A stretch of 45,519 bases of DNA from Lactiplantibacillus plajomi (GCF_005405405.1 NZ_BJDZ01000024.1:1-45519), one strand, 5' to 3'. Counted from the first letter of the stretch, positions 7,008 through 16,448 are shown. The notes: a model not told the origin generated them from the letters alone. Numbers and translations are program-made.

Positions 7008-9698
7008 ATGATGGGTAGGACGCTTGAGGTACATACGAATGAAGACTTTTATAACGCGGTTGGCGCAATCAATTTGACCACCAGCGACGATAGTCTTGAA
7101 AAGGTTGACACGGTCCTGATTGGTCCGGGAAAATTTGAAATTGGCGAACTGGTCGGGATTGGGGTGACGGCACCGCTCACCATCCGGGGAACGGCGGCGC
7201 AACCGACCGATACTTATTTAGATGCCCGCATCGTGGTTCAAGTCGCTGGAACGTTGATGCTTGAAAATTTAACGCTTGTGAACCGGGAAGCGGAACAGTC
7301 CGCGGTTTATATGGACAGTGGCACCGACTTAGTGATCAAAAACGCCTTTTTATCCAATCAGTCAGCAACGATTCCAACGGTGCTGCTGGATGGTGGTAAC
7401 GCCACGATTGAAGACGCCGTGATTACTCACCTTGACCCGGAAAGTGACGTCTTAGATGCGATCAACGGCGGTCATTTTACGGTCAGTCGAACCCTCTTTC
7501 AGGGTGGCACCGTTAAGGACTTAGCTACCATGAGCGTGGACGATGTGATGGTCACCGGACCGCTGATTGCGTCGAATTACAGCGATATCGTTGGCGGCAG
7601 TGTCGCGTTTCAGCAGCGAGCCAAAGAAGTCTCAATGATTAATTTAGTCGACGGTAGTCAGTTTAATGTTAAAAGTGTGCTAGTTGGTGCGGGAACGAAC
7701 CAGATTCAAAGTCAAAATTCACGGGTGACGGTGGGAACCAGCAACCTTGATGCCACGCACCAGGTACTCTTGATGGCTGATGAACTGTTAGCGCATAGTC
7801 GTTTCCCAGGGGCACAAGTTTTGGGCAACCTGTCACGTAACGGTCACATTATTGATACGGGCGAGACGGCTACCCCGGTACCACCGGCCGACTTAGTGGG
7901 TTGGCAACAACGGGTCAAAGCTTATTTAAAACGTGAAAGCCAGTTTCCGGATGCGGATCAGGTTCCGTTGGCGACTGAAGTGCAATCGCAAGCGCCGGTT
8001 GCGCCCGCATCACAAGCGGCACCGGTTACGTCGGCAGCAGCAGCTACCAGTGTTGCGGAGACGCCGTCCGCTATGGCGCAGTTAGACGCCATGGTCGGGT
8101 TACCGAAGCTTAAACAGGCGGTTAAAAAATTTATTAACCTAGCGGGCTATAATCAGCAACGCATCGCACGGGGCATGCCGGCACTCGAAGCGTCCTACCA
8201 CGCGCTGTTCTTAGGTAATCCGGGGACCGGGAAAACGACAGTGGCCCGGATCATCGGTAAGCTGATGTACGAGCAGCACATTTTACCGAAAGCAACTTTC
8301 GTGGAAGCGTCACGCCAGGACCTGGTTGCCGAGTACGTTGGTATGACGGCGCCCAAGACGACCAAACTGTTGGAAAGCGCACTCGGCGGCGTCCTTTTTA
8401 TTGATGAAGCGTACAGCCTGTATCAGCAGGGCGGTGAAAATAACTACGGAGCCGAGGCGGTCGATACCATGTTGAAATTTATGGAGGACCACCGCAACGA
8501 ATTAATGATTATTTTGGCCGGCTACACCGCGCCGATGCAGGATTTGATGAGTATGAACCCAGGGCTGACCTCCAGAATTCCGAACGTGTTCACTTTTGAA
8601 GACTACACGCCCGAAGAAATTGGTACGATCGGCATCAATCAATTAATGGCTCAGCATTTTAAGTTTGATCAGCAATTTTACCGTGACACGGTCACCAAGG
8701 CGTACCAGCACGCCATCGATAATAGCAACGGTCGTTGGGTACGTAATTTCAATGAAAAATTACTAGCCATCGTGGCGAATAACTACATGGCCGCCCCCGA
8801 ACAGCGGGCCATCGACCGGATTGAAAATCAGGATTTAACCGAGTTAACGGGTGGTGACCAGCCAATCAAGGACGCCACCGTGACCAAGCTAATGACCCAG
8901 TTGGACGATTTAATTGGGCTGGCCGAGGTTAAAACGTTCGTGCACGACTTAATTGAACGGCGATCCGTGCAACAACGGTTAGCCGGCGTGATTCCGGAAG
9001 ACCACGAAACGAGTTACCACATGTGCTTTAACGGTAACCCTGGGACCGGGAAAACGACGGTGGCCCGTATTATTGCTAAACTCTTTTACAACCTGGACAT
9101 GCTGGCTAAGGACACCGTGATGGAAGTTAGCCGGACTGACCTGGTCGGTAGTTACGTTGGCCAGACCGAACAAAAGACCCAGCAAGTGATTCAAGAAGCC
9201 CTGGGTGGCGTCCTGTTTGTGGATGAGGCTTACGAACTGAGCAACGGTCAGGAAAATGATTTCGGACCGCGGGCAATCGAAGCATTAATGGCCGCGATGG
9301 AAAATTACCGCGGGAAACTCGTGATCATCTTTGCTGGTTACGAGCAGCAGATGGCCACGTTCATGACGACCAACCCCGGGTTACGGTCGCGGGTACCCTA
9401 CACGTTGCACTTTGCTGACGATACCCCGGCAGAAGTTGCTACGATTGTTAATCAGCGCCTAACGCCTGATTGGCAGGTCGATTCCCAACTAATTGCGCAA
9501 CAAGTGAGCGGCCTGTATCGCCAGGTTGCACCTAACGACCGCTCAAATGGCCGCTGGGCACGTAACTTTGCGGAACAACTGGTTAACCAGCAGCAGAACT
9601 GGTTGGCGGATCATCCCGAAGTGACTGACGTGACGACGATTCGCGATGAGGTGGTCTTAGCGACGGTACGCCAGGTTCAAGCAACTTTAACGGCATAA
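7008..9698 (+). CDS. Parallel beta-helix protein fused to two CbxX/CfxQ-type AAA+ ATPase domains
   Basis: An 896-residue protein in three parts. Residues about 1-290 show repeating short beta-strand rungs with hydrophobic, Asn/Asp and Gly turns, as in pectate-lyase-like right-handed beta-helices. A low-complexity Pro/Ala/Thr linker follows (about 300-360). Two homologous AAA+ domains of the CbxX/CfxQ/SpoVK/EccA class come next: Walker A GNPGTGKT at 403-410 and 676-683, Walker B with D466-E467 and D739-E740 (GVLFIDEAY, GVLFVDEAY), each followed by sensor and NGRW-x-RNF signatures. Both ATP sites look intact. This class works as a hexameric remodeller (Rubisco activase CbbX, type VII secretion EccA). 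No ESX genes are nearby. Two adjacent ATGs (7008, 7011) follow GGAGGAG; the second has slightly better spacing. It is monocistronic. Function is unknown. Confidence 0.85.
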   Translation: MMGRTLEVHTNEDFYNAVGAINLTTSDDSLEKVDTVLIGPGKFEIGELVGIGVTAPLTIRGTAAQPTDTYLDARIVVQVAGTLMLENLTLVNREAEQSAVYMDSGTDLVIKNAFLSNQSATIPTVLLDGGNATIEDAVITHLDPESDVLDAINGGHFTVSRTLFQGGTVKDLATMSVDDVMVTGPLIASNYSDIVGGSVAFQQRAKEVSMINLVDGSQFNVKSVLVGAGTNQIQSQNSRVTVGTSNLDATHQVLLMADELLAHSRFPGAQVLGNLSRNGHIIDTGETATPVPPADLVGWQQRVKAYLKRESQFPDADQVPLATEVQSQAPVAPASQAAPVTSAAAATSVAETPSAMAQLDAMVGLPKLKQAVKKFINLAGYNQQRIARGMPALEASYHALFLGNPGTGKTTVARIIGKLMYEQHILPKATFVEASRQDLVAEYVGMTAPKTTKLLESALGGVLFIDEAYSLYQQGGENNYGAEAVDTMLKFMEDHRNELMIILAGYTAPMQDLMSMNPGLTSRIPNVFTFEDYTPEEIGTIGINQLMAQHFKFDQQFYRDTVTKAYQHAIDNSNGRWVRNFNEKLLAIVANNYMAAPEQRAIDRIENQDLTELTGGDQPIKDATVTKLMTQLDDLIGLAEVKTFVHDLIERRSVQQRLAGVIPEDHETSYHMCFNGNPGTGKTTVARIIAKLFYNLDMLAKDTVMEVSRTDLVGSYVGQTEQKTQQVIQEALGGVLFVDEAYELSNGQENDFGPRAIEALMAAMENYRGKLVIIFAGYEQQMATFMTTNPGLRSRVPYTLHFADDTPAEVATIVNQRLTPDWQVDSQLIAQQVSGLYRQVAPNDRSNGRWARNFAEQLVNQQQNWLADHPEVTDVTTIRDEVVLATVRQVQATLTA

Positions 9699-9705
9699 AA
9701 TAAGT

Positions 9706-9736
9706 GCGTTCGGTACGGTTACCGGGCGCCTTTTTT
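9706..9736 (+). terminator. Rho-independent terminator
   Basis: A ten-pair stem with CGGTA/TACCG as its inner part and two G-T pairs is followed by six T. It ends the AAA+ gene. Confidence 0.75.
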
Positions 9737-9867
9737 ATGCCGTTGTTAGTCAGAAAACTGAATTCCAGCAAAAAAAGTTGTAATTCGTTTAAGTAAGGGT
9801 TAAATCCAGCCTGTTCGGCCATAAAATCGTTTACAATGGACGTAATTAGAGAACAGGGGGCGGTTAG

Positions 9868-12207
9868 ATGAGCAACCGTTACTTACCACCCGTTGAGACG
9901 GGATTAACGGCCAAACAGGTTAAGCAGCGGCAAGCCGCAGGGCGCCAAAATACGTCGCTACCGCCGTTGACCCGCTCAATCAAGCAAATTTTTCGGGATA
10001 ACTTAATGACCCTGTTTAATTTGATTAACGTGGGGTTGGCCGGCCTAGTGGTGTGGACTGGCAGTTATAAAAATCTACTGTTTTTCTTCGTCGTAATTAT
10101 TAATACGGCCATCGGGATCTTTCAGGAAATTCGTTCCAAGCGCCAGGTCGACCGCCTTTCAATTTTGTCGGAGGCCCAATTACAGTTGATTCGTGACGGA
10201 CAAACTCTGACCGTTAACCAGGCGGCCATCGTTGAGGATGACTTGCTAGCAATCAGTCGCGGTGACCAGCTCCCGGTCGACGGAATCGTCCGGACGACCA
10301 CCGGCTTAGAAGTTGACGAGTCACAGATTACCGGGGAAGCGGAACCGGTGCTTAAGGCGACTGGCGATCCGTTGACCTCCGGTAGTATTATCCTGGGTGG
10401 TCATGGTGTCGTGCAGGCCACCAAGGTTGGTGACGGGAGCTTTATCAAACGGATGTCCAAGGCTGCGAAGCAAAAGCACCGGACGCCGAGCGAGTTGTTG
10501 ACCGTTATTAACCGCATTATTAAGGTGCTCACGATTGTGATTATCCCGTTGGGCGCGGGGTTGTTCATTGCAACCTTAATGCGCGGTGCATCGCAAAACC
10601 GGGCCATTCTTGGGACGGTCGCTGCAATGGTCGGCATGATTCCGGAAGGGCTCGTGTTGTTGACGTCGGTTGCCTTGGCCGCCGGCGCGTTTACCCTTGG
10701 TCGGCACCGGGTGTTAGTCCGCGAATTACCCGCAATCGAAGCGCTAGCAAGGGTTGACACCCTCTGTTTGGATAAAACCGGAACGATTACGAGTGGTCAG
10801 TTGACCTTCGAACGGGTTGAACCGGTCAGCGGGCAAAGTGAAGCGGTCGTTACCCAGCGGTTAGCCGAATTAATTACGGCGATCGACGACGATAACGAGA
10901 CCGCCCGGGCCATTCGGACGGCACTGGGACAGCCAACCGTCGATGTGCAGACCGTGCAGCCGTTCTCCTCCGCCCGTAAGTGGAGTGGGGCGCAGTTTAA
11001 CGGCCAGTCGTTGGTGTTGGGAGCCCCTGAATTTATTCTTGAAACTGTGCCAAAAGATTTGGCACACCGGGTCGACCAGCTGGCACAGCGGGGTTACCGG
11101 GTGCTACTGATGGCAACGGTGACCGCCCTGACAACGCCGCGGCCCCAAGCTCCCCAAGCGTTAGGCCTTGTGCTGATTACGGATGAGCTGCGGCCGAACG
11201 CCCAGACGACTTTTGGTTACTTTGAAAATCAGGACGTGGCGTTAAAGGTGATTTCCGGGGATAACCCGGTCACTGTCGCCAGCGTTGCCAAGCGCGCCGG
11301 CATTAGTGGCACCGACCAGCTCGTTGATATGAGCCGGGTCGGGGCACAACCGGATTACGCGGCGCTAGTGACTGACTACAACGTCTTTGGGCGGGTCACC
11401 CCGGCTCAAAAGGAACGGCTGATCAAAGCCTACCAAGCGGCGGACCACACGGTGGCAATGACCGGTGACGGGGTGAACGACCTGCTTGCCCTGAAACAGG
11501 CGGATTGTAGCATTGCGATGGCTTCTGGGAGTGAAGCAACCAAGAGTCTAGCGGACTTCGTGTTACTGGATTCTAATTTTGATGCCATGGTCCAGGTGCT
11601 CAACGAGGGGCGCCGGGTGATCAACAACGTCGAGCGGGTCGCAGCCCTGTACCTGATTAAAACGATGTATTCAGCGGCCTTAACGTTGATTTTCATTTTC
11701 ATGCACAGTGCTTATCCGTTCGAACCGATTCAGCTCACGCCAATTTCATCGTTGATGGTCGGCATCCCGACATTTTTCTTAGCGTTACAACCGGACTACG
11801 CGCGAATCACCGGTCGCTTTATGCGCCAGGTGATGGAAATCGCGGTTCCCGCGGCGTTGTGCATCGTTGGTTACATTGTTGGTATCATGTTACTGGGTCA
11901 CCAGTTACACCTCCCGTACGCGGTGACCTCGACCCTGTGCGTGTTGCTGACGGGGGTCATCAGCCTCAACGCGTTGATCATTGCGGCGCGACCGCTGAAC
12001 CGGTTTAAAATTGCGCTGGTAGCGCTGATGGCGTTACTATTTGCGGCCGTCTTTTTCTTTGGCGGGCGGGTTTTCTCACTGGTCAGTCCGTGGAATTGGA
12101 AGTTTGCGTTGCTGTACCTGCCGCTAATTATTAGCGCCAACCCGGTCTTTATCTTGGTTCAAAACGGATTGGGAAAACGGGTGTTAAGTCGCATTCGGTG
12201 GCGTTAA
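9868..12207 (+). CDS. P-type cation-transporting ATPase, CtpE-like
   Basis: A 779-residue P-type ATPase. Signature elements are ITGEAEP (actuator, T155-A158), PEGL in the M4 ion-binding helix (P259-L262), the phosphorylated aspartate in DKTGT (D302), GDNP in the P-domain and TGDGVND (532-538). There are about ten membrane helices and no N-terminal metal-binding domain. The MIPEGLVLLTS M4 motif and C-terminal layout are those of the CtpE subgroup, for which a mycobacterial member has been linked to calcium uptake; the ion here is an inference. A GGGGGCGG site precedes the ATG. It is monocistronic, with a terminator 24 bases after the stop. Confidence 0.9.
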   Translation: MSNRYLPPVETGLTAKQVKQRQAAGRQNTSLPPLTRSIKQIFRDNLMTLFNLINVGLAGLVVWTGSYKNLLFFFVVIINTAIGIFQEIRSKRQVDRLSILSEAQLQLIRDGQTLTVNQAAIVEDDLLAISRGDQLPVDGIVRTTTGLEVDESQITGEAEPVLKATGDPLTSGSIILGGHGVVQATKVGDGSFIKRMSKAAKQKHRTPSELLTVINRIIKVLTIVIIPLGAGLFIATLMRGASQNRAILGTVAAMVGMIPEGLVLLTSVALAAGAFTLGRHRVLVRELPAIEALARVDTLCLDKTGTITSGQLTFERVEPVSGQSEAVVTQRLAELITAIDDDNETARAIRTALGQPTVDVQTVQPFSSARKWSGAQFNGQSLVLGAPEFILETVPKDLAHRVDQLAQRGYRVLLMATVTALTTPRPQAPQALGLVLITDELRPNAQTTFGYFENQDVALKVISGDNPVTVASVAKRAGISGTDQLVDMSRVGAQPDYAALVTDYNVFGRVTPAQKERLIKAYQAADHTVAMTGDGVNDLLALKQADCSIAMASGSEATKSLADFVLLDSNFDAMVQVLNEGRRVINNVERVAALYLIKTMYSAALTLIFIFMHSAYPFEPIQLTPISSLMVGIPTFFLALQPDYARITGRFMRQVMEIAVPAALCIVGYIVGIMLLGHQLHLPYAVTSTLCVLLTGVISLNALIIAARPLNRFKIALVALMALLFAAVFFFGGRVFSLVSPWNWKFALLYLPLIISANPVFILVQNGLGKRVLSRIRWR

Positions 12208-12230
12208 GTACCTTGTTAAAAAAACATCAA

Positions 12231-12267
12231 GACGGTCATCCCGGCAGTTTTCGGGATGGCCGTTTTC
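12231..12267 (+). terminator. Rho-independent terminator
   Basis: ACGGTCATCCCG (12232-12243) pairs with CGGGATGGCCGT (12252-12263) and runs into TTTT. It ends the P-type ATPase gene. Confidence 0.85.
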
Positions 12268-12359
12268 ACCGTTGTGACGGTTAAAATTTCCGACCCGATT
12301 CAGTAGCCGTCTGGCGACCGTTCACCTATAATGAAAAGGAATGAAAATGGGGGGATCTT

Positions 12360-13679
12360 ATGGGCTTGACGCAACGACACTTATTGCGGCAACTAGTGCC
12401 GCGGCTACAACGGTTACGTGAAACGAACTTTTACCGGGTCATTCAGCGGACCCTGATGTTGACGTTTCCGTTTATTTTGATTGGAACGTTCAGTGCACTG
12501 ATTCAGCAAACCGTTTTGACGAAAAGCGGCTTTTTCGCCAGTCTCTTTCACTTATCCAAATGGGTGCCGTACTACCGTTACTTGCACTACCCGTTCGATA
12601 ACTTAACGGCGTTAACGCTGGATAGTGTCGCGGTGGTCGCCGCTTTTGGGGCGGCAAAGTACCACGCCAAGTTACATCAGCGCGATGATCAATTGGCCGG
12701 GCTAACGGCGGCGATCGCGTTACTAGTGATGGCCTACCAGTATGCGGATGATGCCAGCGCGTTCAATGACTTGATGCTGGGTACCAACGGGCTAACCGGT
12801 GCGCTGATTGTGGGTGGCTTGACCGGCGAGTTTTTTAAATGGTTCGGTCGACCAATTCGGGATGACCACGACGTGCACACTGGTCAGATTCTGAGCCGCA
12901 CCTTTCAGTCGTTATTACCGATGGTGGCGATGCTGATAGTGGCGTTACTGGTCAGTCTGGGACTTAACTGGCTGATCATCAATACTCAGACCGAACAGCT
13001 GTGGGAAAACTGGCAGAAGTACGCCACCACCAGTCACAGCGTTTGGGTCACGTTTGCAATGGCGGCGTTGACGTTGTTGCTAGAAATTATTGGCTTATTC
13101 GGTCCGTACCAGCAGCAATTAGCCGTAAATACACCGGCCATGAACGCCAACCTCAACGCCGCGTTGACTAATCACAGCGCTACCAACGTGCCGTATCCGT
13201 TCACGGCCAGTACCCTGTACCACGCGTTTGGGACCTTTGGCGGTACCGGGATGTTGTTGGCGTTAGTCATTGCAATTTTTATCGGTAGCAATAATCATAA
13301 TTATCACGTGGTGGCGCGCTGGGGACTTTTACCGGCGCTCTTCAATAGTAACGGTCCGATTTTAACGGGACTGCCGGTCCTATATAACCCGATTTACGTG
13401 ATTCCGTTCCTATTAGCACCGTTGCTGAACATGGCAATTGCGGCGACGGCGATTGCGTTCAAATGGATGCCGCCGGTCGTTTACCCGGTCCCCGTTGGCA
13501 CGCCGGGACCGCTGATTGCCTTTATCGGAACGGACGGGAACCCGGTCGCTTTAATATTAGGGGGCGTGTGCCTGATTTTATCGGTTTTGATCTACTTACC
13601 ATTTATGAGTTTGGCGGAGGCCACCGTCAGTGCTAGCGTCATCAAGGCCACGATGGAAGGGGCGAGTGACGATGCGTAA
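12360..13679 (+). CDS. PTS sugar-specific EIIC permease (cellobiose/lactose-type), orphan
   Basis: A 439-residue polytopic protein with about ten hydrophobic segments. It has the RTLMLTFPFILIGTFSALIQ start and the hallmark late segment NVPYPFTASTLYHAFGTFGG...GMLLALVIAIFIGSNN of EIIC proteins of the lactose/cellobiose group. EIIC forms the sugar channel and normally needs EIIA and EIIB, neither of which is encoded nearby, so it would have to borrow them or act in another way. GGGGGGAT precedes the ATG. The 3' end overlaps the following hydrolase gene by 8 bases. The sugar is unknown; the neighbouring RpiR regulator and lysozyme-like protein hint at cell-wall sugars, but only as inference. Confidence 0.82.
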   Translation: MGLTQRHLLRQLVPRLQRLRETNFYRVIQRTLMLTFPFILIGTFSALIQQTVLTKSGFFASLFHLSKWVPYYRYLHYPFDNLTALTLDSVAVVAAFGAAKYHAKLHQRDDQLAGLTAAIALLVMAYQYADDASAFNDLMLGTNGLTGALIVGGLTGEFFKWFGRPIRDDHDVHTGQILSRTFQSLLPMVAMLIVALLVSLGLNWLIINTQTEQLWENWQKYATTSHSVWVTFAMAALTLLLEIIGLFGPYQQQLAVNTPAMNANLNAALTNHSATNVPYPFTASTLYHAFGTFGGTGMLLALVIAIFIGSNNHNYHVVARWGLLPALFNSNGPILTGLPVLYNPIYVIPFLLAPLLNMAIAATAIAFKWMPPVVYPVPVGTPGPLIAFIGTDGNPVALILGGVCLILSVLIYLPFMSLAEATVSASVIKATMEGASDDA

Positions 13680-14565
13680 ATCAATTAATTGGCCCCGGCG
13701 GCGTCGGAGTTTGATCGTCTTATTACTCGGGTTATGCTTCATTGGGCTCTTGATTTGGCCCGCCTTTCACTGGACGCGGGCCAACGTGAAGGGCATGACT
13801 GGCCGCCACGATTCACGGTTGTCGCCGATCATTATGATTCCGGGCAGTAGTGCCAGCCAAAATCGCTTTGATGGGCTCGTCGACCAGCTGAACAAGGCTG
13901 ATAAGCGTAAACACAGTTTGATCAAATTAACGGTCAAGAAAAACGACCAAATCACCATGTCCGGGTCACTGCGACCGCGGGATAACGAACCGGTGATCGT
14001 GGTCGGCTTTGAAAATAATAAGGACGGCTACGACAACATTAAAAAGCAGGCCCGCTGGTTTTCACTGGCCTTTAAACGCCTTACGAAAACGTATCAGTTC
14101 AATAATTTTAAGGCGATCGGTCACTCGAACGGTGGGCTGATATATACCTACTACTTGGAACACTACTTTGACCGTGACGATATTACGGTCAAGCGGATGA
14201 TGACGATCGGGTCGCCGTTTAACTTTTCCGAAGCCAATCTCGACCATAAGACACAGATGCTGGCTGATTTTATTAAGTATCGTGATAGTTTGCCCGCTAG
14301 TATGACGGTGTATTCGGTCGCGGGGACGGAAAACTACGATTCTGACGGCTTGGTCCCGGCGCGTAGTGTTGAAGCCGGGAAGTACGTCTTTCAGGGGCGG
14401 GTCAAACACTACACGGAAATTACGGTGACCGGCGATAACGCCCAGCACTCTGATTTGCCACAAAACCGGCAAATTGTGAAATTAATCCAGCAATACATGC
14501 TGGATAAACGGATGCAGCCGAACCGTAAGCGGGGACTGGTTGGGGCTAATCCGGAGAATCCTTAA
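13672..14565 (+). CDS. Membrane-anchored alpha/beta hydrolase (DUF915-type)
   Basis: A 297-residue protein with an N-terminal basic cluster (NWPRRRRSL) and one membrane segment (residues about 12-30), then an extracytoplasmic alpha/beta-hydrolase domain: oxyanion strand IIMIPGSSASQNRF, nucleophile elbow GHSNGG with S152, and the DGLVPARS acid region and a QHSDLP histidine near the end. The layout matches DUF915 hydrolases of lactobacilli. The ATG at 13672 follows GGAAGGGGCG; the frame open from 13630 has no site and overlaps EIIC more. It is coupled to EIIC by an 8-base overlap. The substrate, probably an ester or lipid outside the cell, is unknown. Confidence 0.85.
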   Translation: MRKSINWPRRRRSLIVLLLGLCFIGLLIWPAFHWTRANVKGMTGRHDSRLSPIIMIPGSSASQNRFDGLVDQLNKADKRKHSLIKLTVKKNDQITMSGSLRPRDNEPVIVVGFENNKDGYDNIKKQARWFSLAFKRLTKTYQFNNFKAIGHSNGGLIYTYYLEHYFDRDDITVKRMMTIGSPFNFSEANLDHKTQMLADFIKYRDSLPASMTVYSVAGTENYDSDGLVPARSVEAGKYVFQGRVKHYTEITVTGDNAQHSDLPQNRQIVKLIQQYMLDKRMQPNRKRGLVGANPENP

Positions 14566-14643
14566 GACTTTGGTAGCGGTCGCAATGCCGGTCTAGGGCG
14601 TTTGTACGAACTGTGGTAAAATTTGGATATGGAGGTGGCAACC

Positions 14644-15519
14644 ATGTCCACACACGCATCAGTACAACGCAACCGCGTGTTGACGCTGATTCGGTCCTAT
14701 TACCCGAATTTAAGCGCAACCGACCGGAAGATTGCGGATTATATTATTCAGGCCCCGGTTAAGACGGCGGCCCAATCGATTTCGGATTTAGCGGCGGCGG
14801 TTGGCGTTTCGACCGCCACCATTTCTCGCTTTGTCAAACGGATTAGTTTTAACAGCTTTCGCGATTTCTCACGGGAATTAACGGCGGCCCAGCCGGCTGA
14901 ACCGGCCGCGACCGCTTTTCAGGACGTGGAGAAGCAGGCCACGTTCAAGGGAATCGCCCGCTCAACGTTTAATAGTATTCAAAGCTCGCTGGATCAAACC
15001 AGTCAGGTGATGACCGAAGCCGACTTGAAGCAGGCGGTCCACCTGTTATTGCACGCCAAAACAATTGCTTTTTACGGCTTGGGCGGCTCGGCGGTCGCGG
15101 CCCTAGACGGTTACCATAAGTTTGTCCGGACCGGAATCAACTGCTCGCATAATGCCGATTACGATATGCAGCTGATGCAAGCAGCCCAGATGACCGACCA
15201 GGACGTGGCGGTCGTGATTTCACACACCGGCCGTAACCAACAGACGCTCCAGATTATGGCAACGCTCGAGGCGCAAAAGGTGCCGGTGATTGCACTAACT
15301 AGTTTTGGTAATTCACCGTTAGCCAAGGCTAGCACGGTGGCGTTTATTTCGGTCGCGGAAGAAATTAATTACCGCTCCGAAGGTTTGACTTCACTGATTG
15401 CCCAAATGAGCATTATTGACAGTTTATTTTTGATGACGGCCGTCCATGGCAACATTGAAATGGCGGCTAGTTTAGGCCGGGTTCGCGAAACGATTAGCGC
15501 GACCCGAACCGATTGGTGA
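14644..15519 (+). CDS. MurR/RpiR-family transcriptional regulator
   Basis: A 291-residue regulator. The N-terminal helix-turn-helix (residues about 1-77) includes LSATDRKIADYIIQAP, then AAAVGVSTATISRFVKRI, typical of RpiR proteins, followed by a SIS domain (about 115-260; FYGLGGSAVAALD, VVISHTGRNQQTLQ, ALTSFGNSPLA) that senses phosphosugars. The ATG at 14644 follows GGAGGTGG; two in-frame ATGs upstream overlap that site. It likely controls the neighbouring EIIC or lysozyme-like gene in response to a sugar phosphate, an inference from position. Confidence 0.9.
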   Translation: MSTHASVQRNRVLTLIRSYYPNLSATDRKIADYIIQAPVKTAAQSISDLAAAVGVSTATISRFVKRISFNSFRDFSRELTAAQPAEPAATAFQDVEKQATFKGIARSTFNSIQSSLDQTSQVMTEADLKQAVHLLLHAKTIAFYGLGGSAVAALDGYHKFVRTGINCSHNADYDMQLMQAAQMTDQDVAVVISHTGRNQQTLQIMATLEAQKVPVIALTSFGNSPLAKASTVAFISVAEEINYRSEGLTSLIAQMSIIDSLFLMTAVHGNIEMAASLGRVRETISATRTDW

Positions 15520-15544
15520 AATTTCACTAAGGGTGGATGATGGA

Positions 15545-16321
15545 ATGACAAAACAACAGCGATTACGTCCGGCCTACGCGCGGACGCGCAGTGGCCGTTG
15601 GTGGCACCGCTTGATGGTGTTGCTAGTGCTGAGCCTCGTCATCGCCGGTGTTTGGGGCGGGCTAGCGTGGTACCAGTCCCGTCAGGCCGCCGTGGTGAGC
15701 GGCTTTAACGTCCGCGGGGTCGCCGTCTCACAAACGGATGGTTACTTAGACTTCGCCGCCCTCCAAAATAACGGGCTGAAGTTTGCGTACTTGCACGCTA
15801 CTCAGGGTGCTAGTTATTCGGACGACTACTTTGCTAGTAATTATGACCGGATTGCCGGCACCGACATGGGGGTCGGGGTGGTGCACGTTTTTAGTTTTTC
15901 GAGTTCCGCGGCGGCGCAAGCGGCCTATTTCGAAAAGATGGTCGGCGATGATATCGGCGATTTACCGATCGCCATTCAGGTTCAATATTATGGCAATTAT
16001 TCCGCTAAGACCGTTGACGTCCAAAAGGCGCAGGCAAAGTTACGGGCACTGGTTTATAAATTAACCAATTATTATAACCGCCAGTGCGTGGTGTGGTCAT
16101 CGCCAACGGTGGCTAAACGACTGGTTAAGCCGGTAATTACCAAGACGCCGCTCTGGTATGATACGACTAATACGCATCACCGGGCAGCTCGCATCATGTT
16201 CATGCACTATTCCAGCCGGGTCGTTTACCGACAAAACGGGACCCGCCAGGAATTTGCCGGCCTGGTGTTCAACGGTAGCTCGCAACGTTTTACCAAGTTA
16301 CGTGCCGATCCCTGGTTCTAA
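15545..16321 (+). CDS. GH25 lysozyme-like membrane protein lacking the catalytic acids
   Basis: A 258-residue protein with a basic N-terminus, one membrane segment (residues 23-41) and an extracytoplasmic GH25-like barrel (about 52-258). Family landmarks are present: LDFAALQNNGLKFAYLHATQG (in place of IDW..V...G..F...KATEG), YSDDYFASNYDRI and GVVHVFSFSS. The first catalytic Asp in the GIDVS motif is Ala60 (GVAVS), and the LDxE pair of the active site is Q145 and Q147 (IQVQ). By family knowledge the protein should not hydrolyse peptidoglycan, though it might bind it. The ATG at 15545 lies 8 bases behind AAGGGTGG. It is followed by a strong terminator. Confidence 0.8.
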   Translation: MTKQQRLRPAYARTRSGRWWHRLMVLLVLSLVIAGVWGGLAWYQSRQAAVVSGFNVRGVAVSQTDGYLDFAALQNNGLKFAYLHATQGASYSDDYFASNYDRIAGTDMGVGVVHVFSFSSSAAAQAAYFEKMVGDDIGDLPIAIQVQYYGNYSAKTVDVQKAQAKLRALVYKLTNYYNRQCVVWSSPTVAKRLVKPVITKTPLWYDTTNTHHRAARIMFMHYSSRVVYRQNGTRQEFAGLVFNGSSQRFTKLRADPWF

Positions 16322-16336
16322 AGATGCAAAAAGGCA

Positions 16337-16374
16337 CGTGTGCCAAAAGCCAGCTGACTTTTGGCACACGTTTT
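16337..16374 (+). terminator. Rho-independent terminator
   Basis: A perfect 13-base stem (16337-16349 and 16358-16370) is followed by TTTT. It ends the lysozyme-like gene. Confidence 0.9.
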
Positions 16375-16398
16375 GGCTATTAACATTCGGAAACACAC

Positions 16399-16435
16399 AA
16401 AAGGACGACTACCACACTGGTAATCGTCCTTTTTA
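16399..16435. terminator. Bidirectional terminator
   Basis: AAGGACGA and TCGTCCTT with inner TACC/GGTA form a stem flanked by A and T runs, so it works on both strands. On the minus strand it ends the DUF4828 gene. Confidence 0.8.
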
Positions 16436-16448
16436 TCGTACTTGTAAG

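Noticed and set aside
7008-9698. Type VII secretion locus suggested by EccA-like ATPase domains
   Set aside because: No WXG100 protein, EssC-type ATPase or EccB/C/D-like membrane proteins are encoded within the window, so only the ATPase class is claimed.
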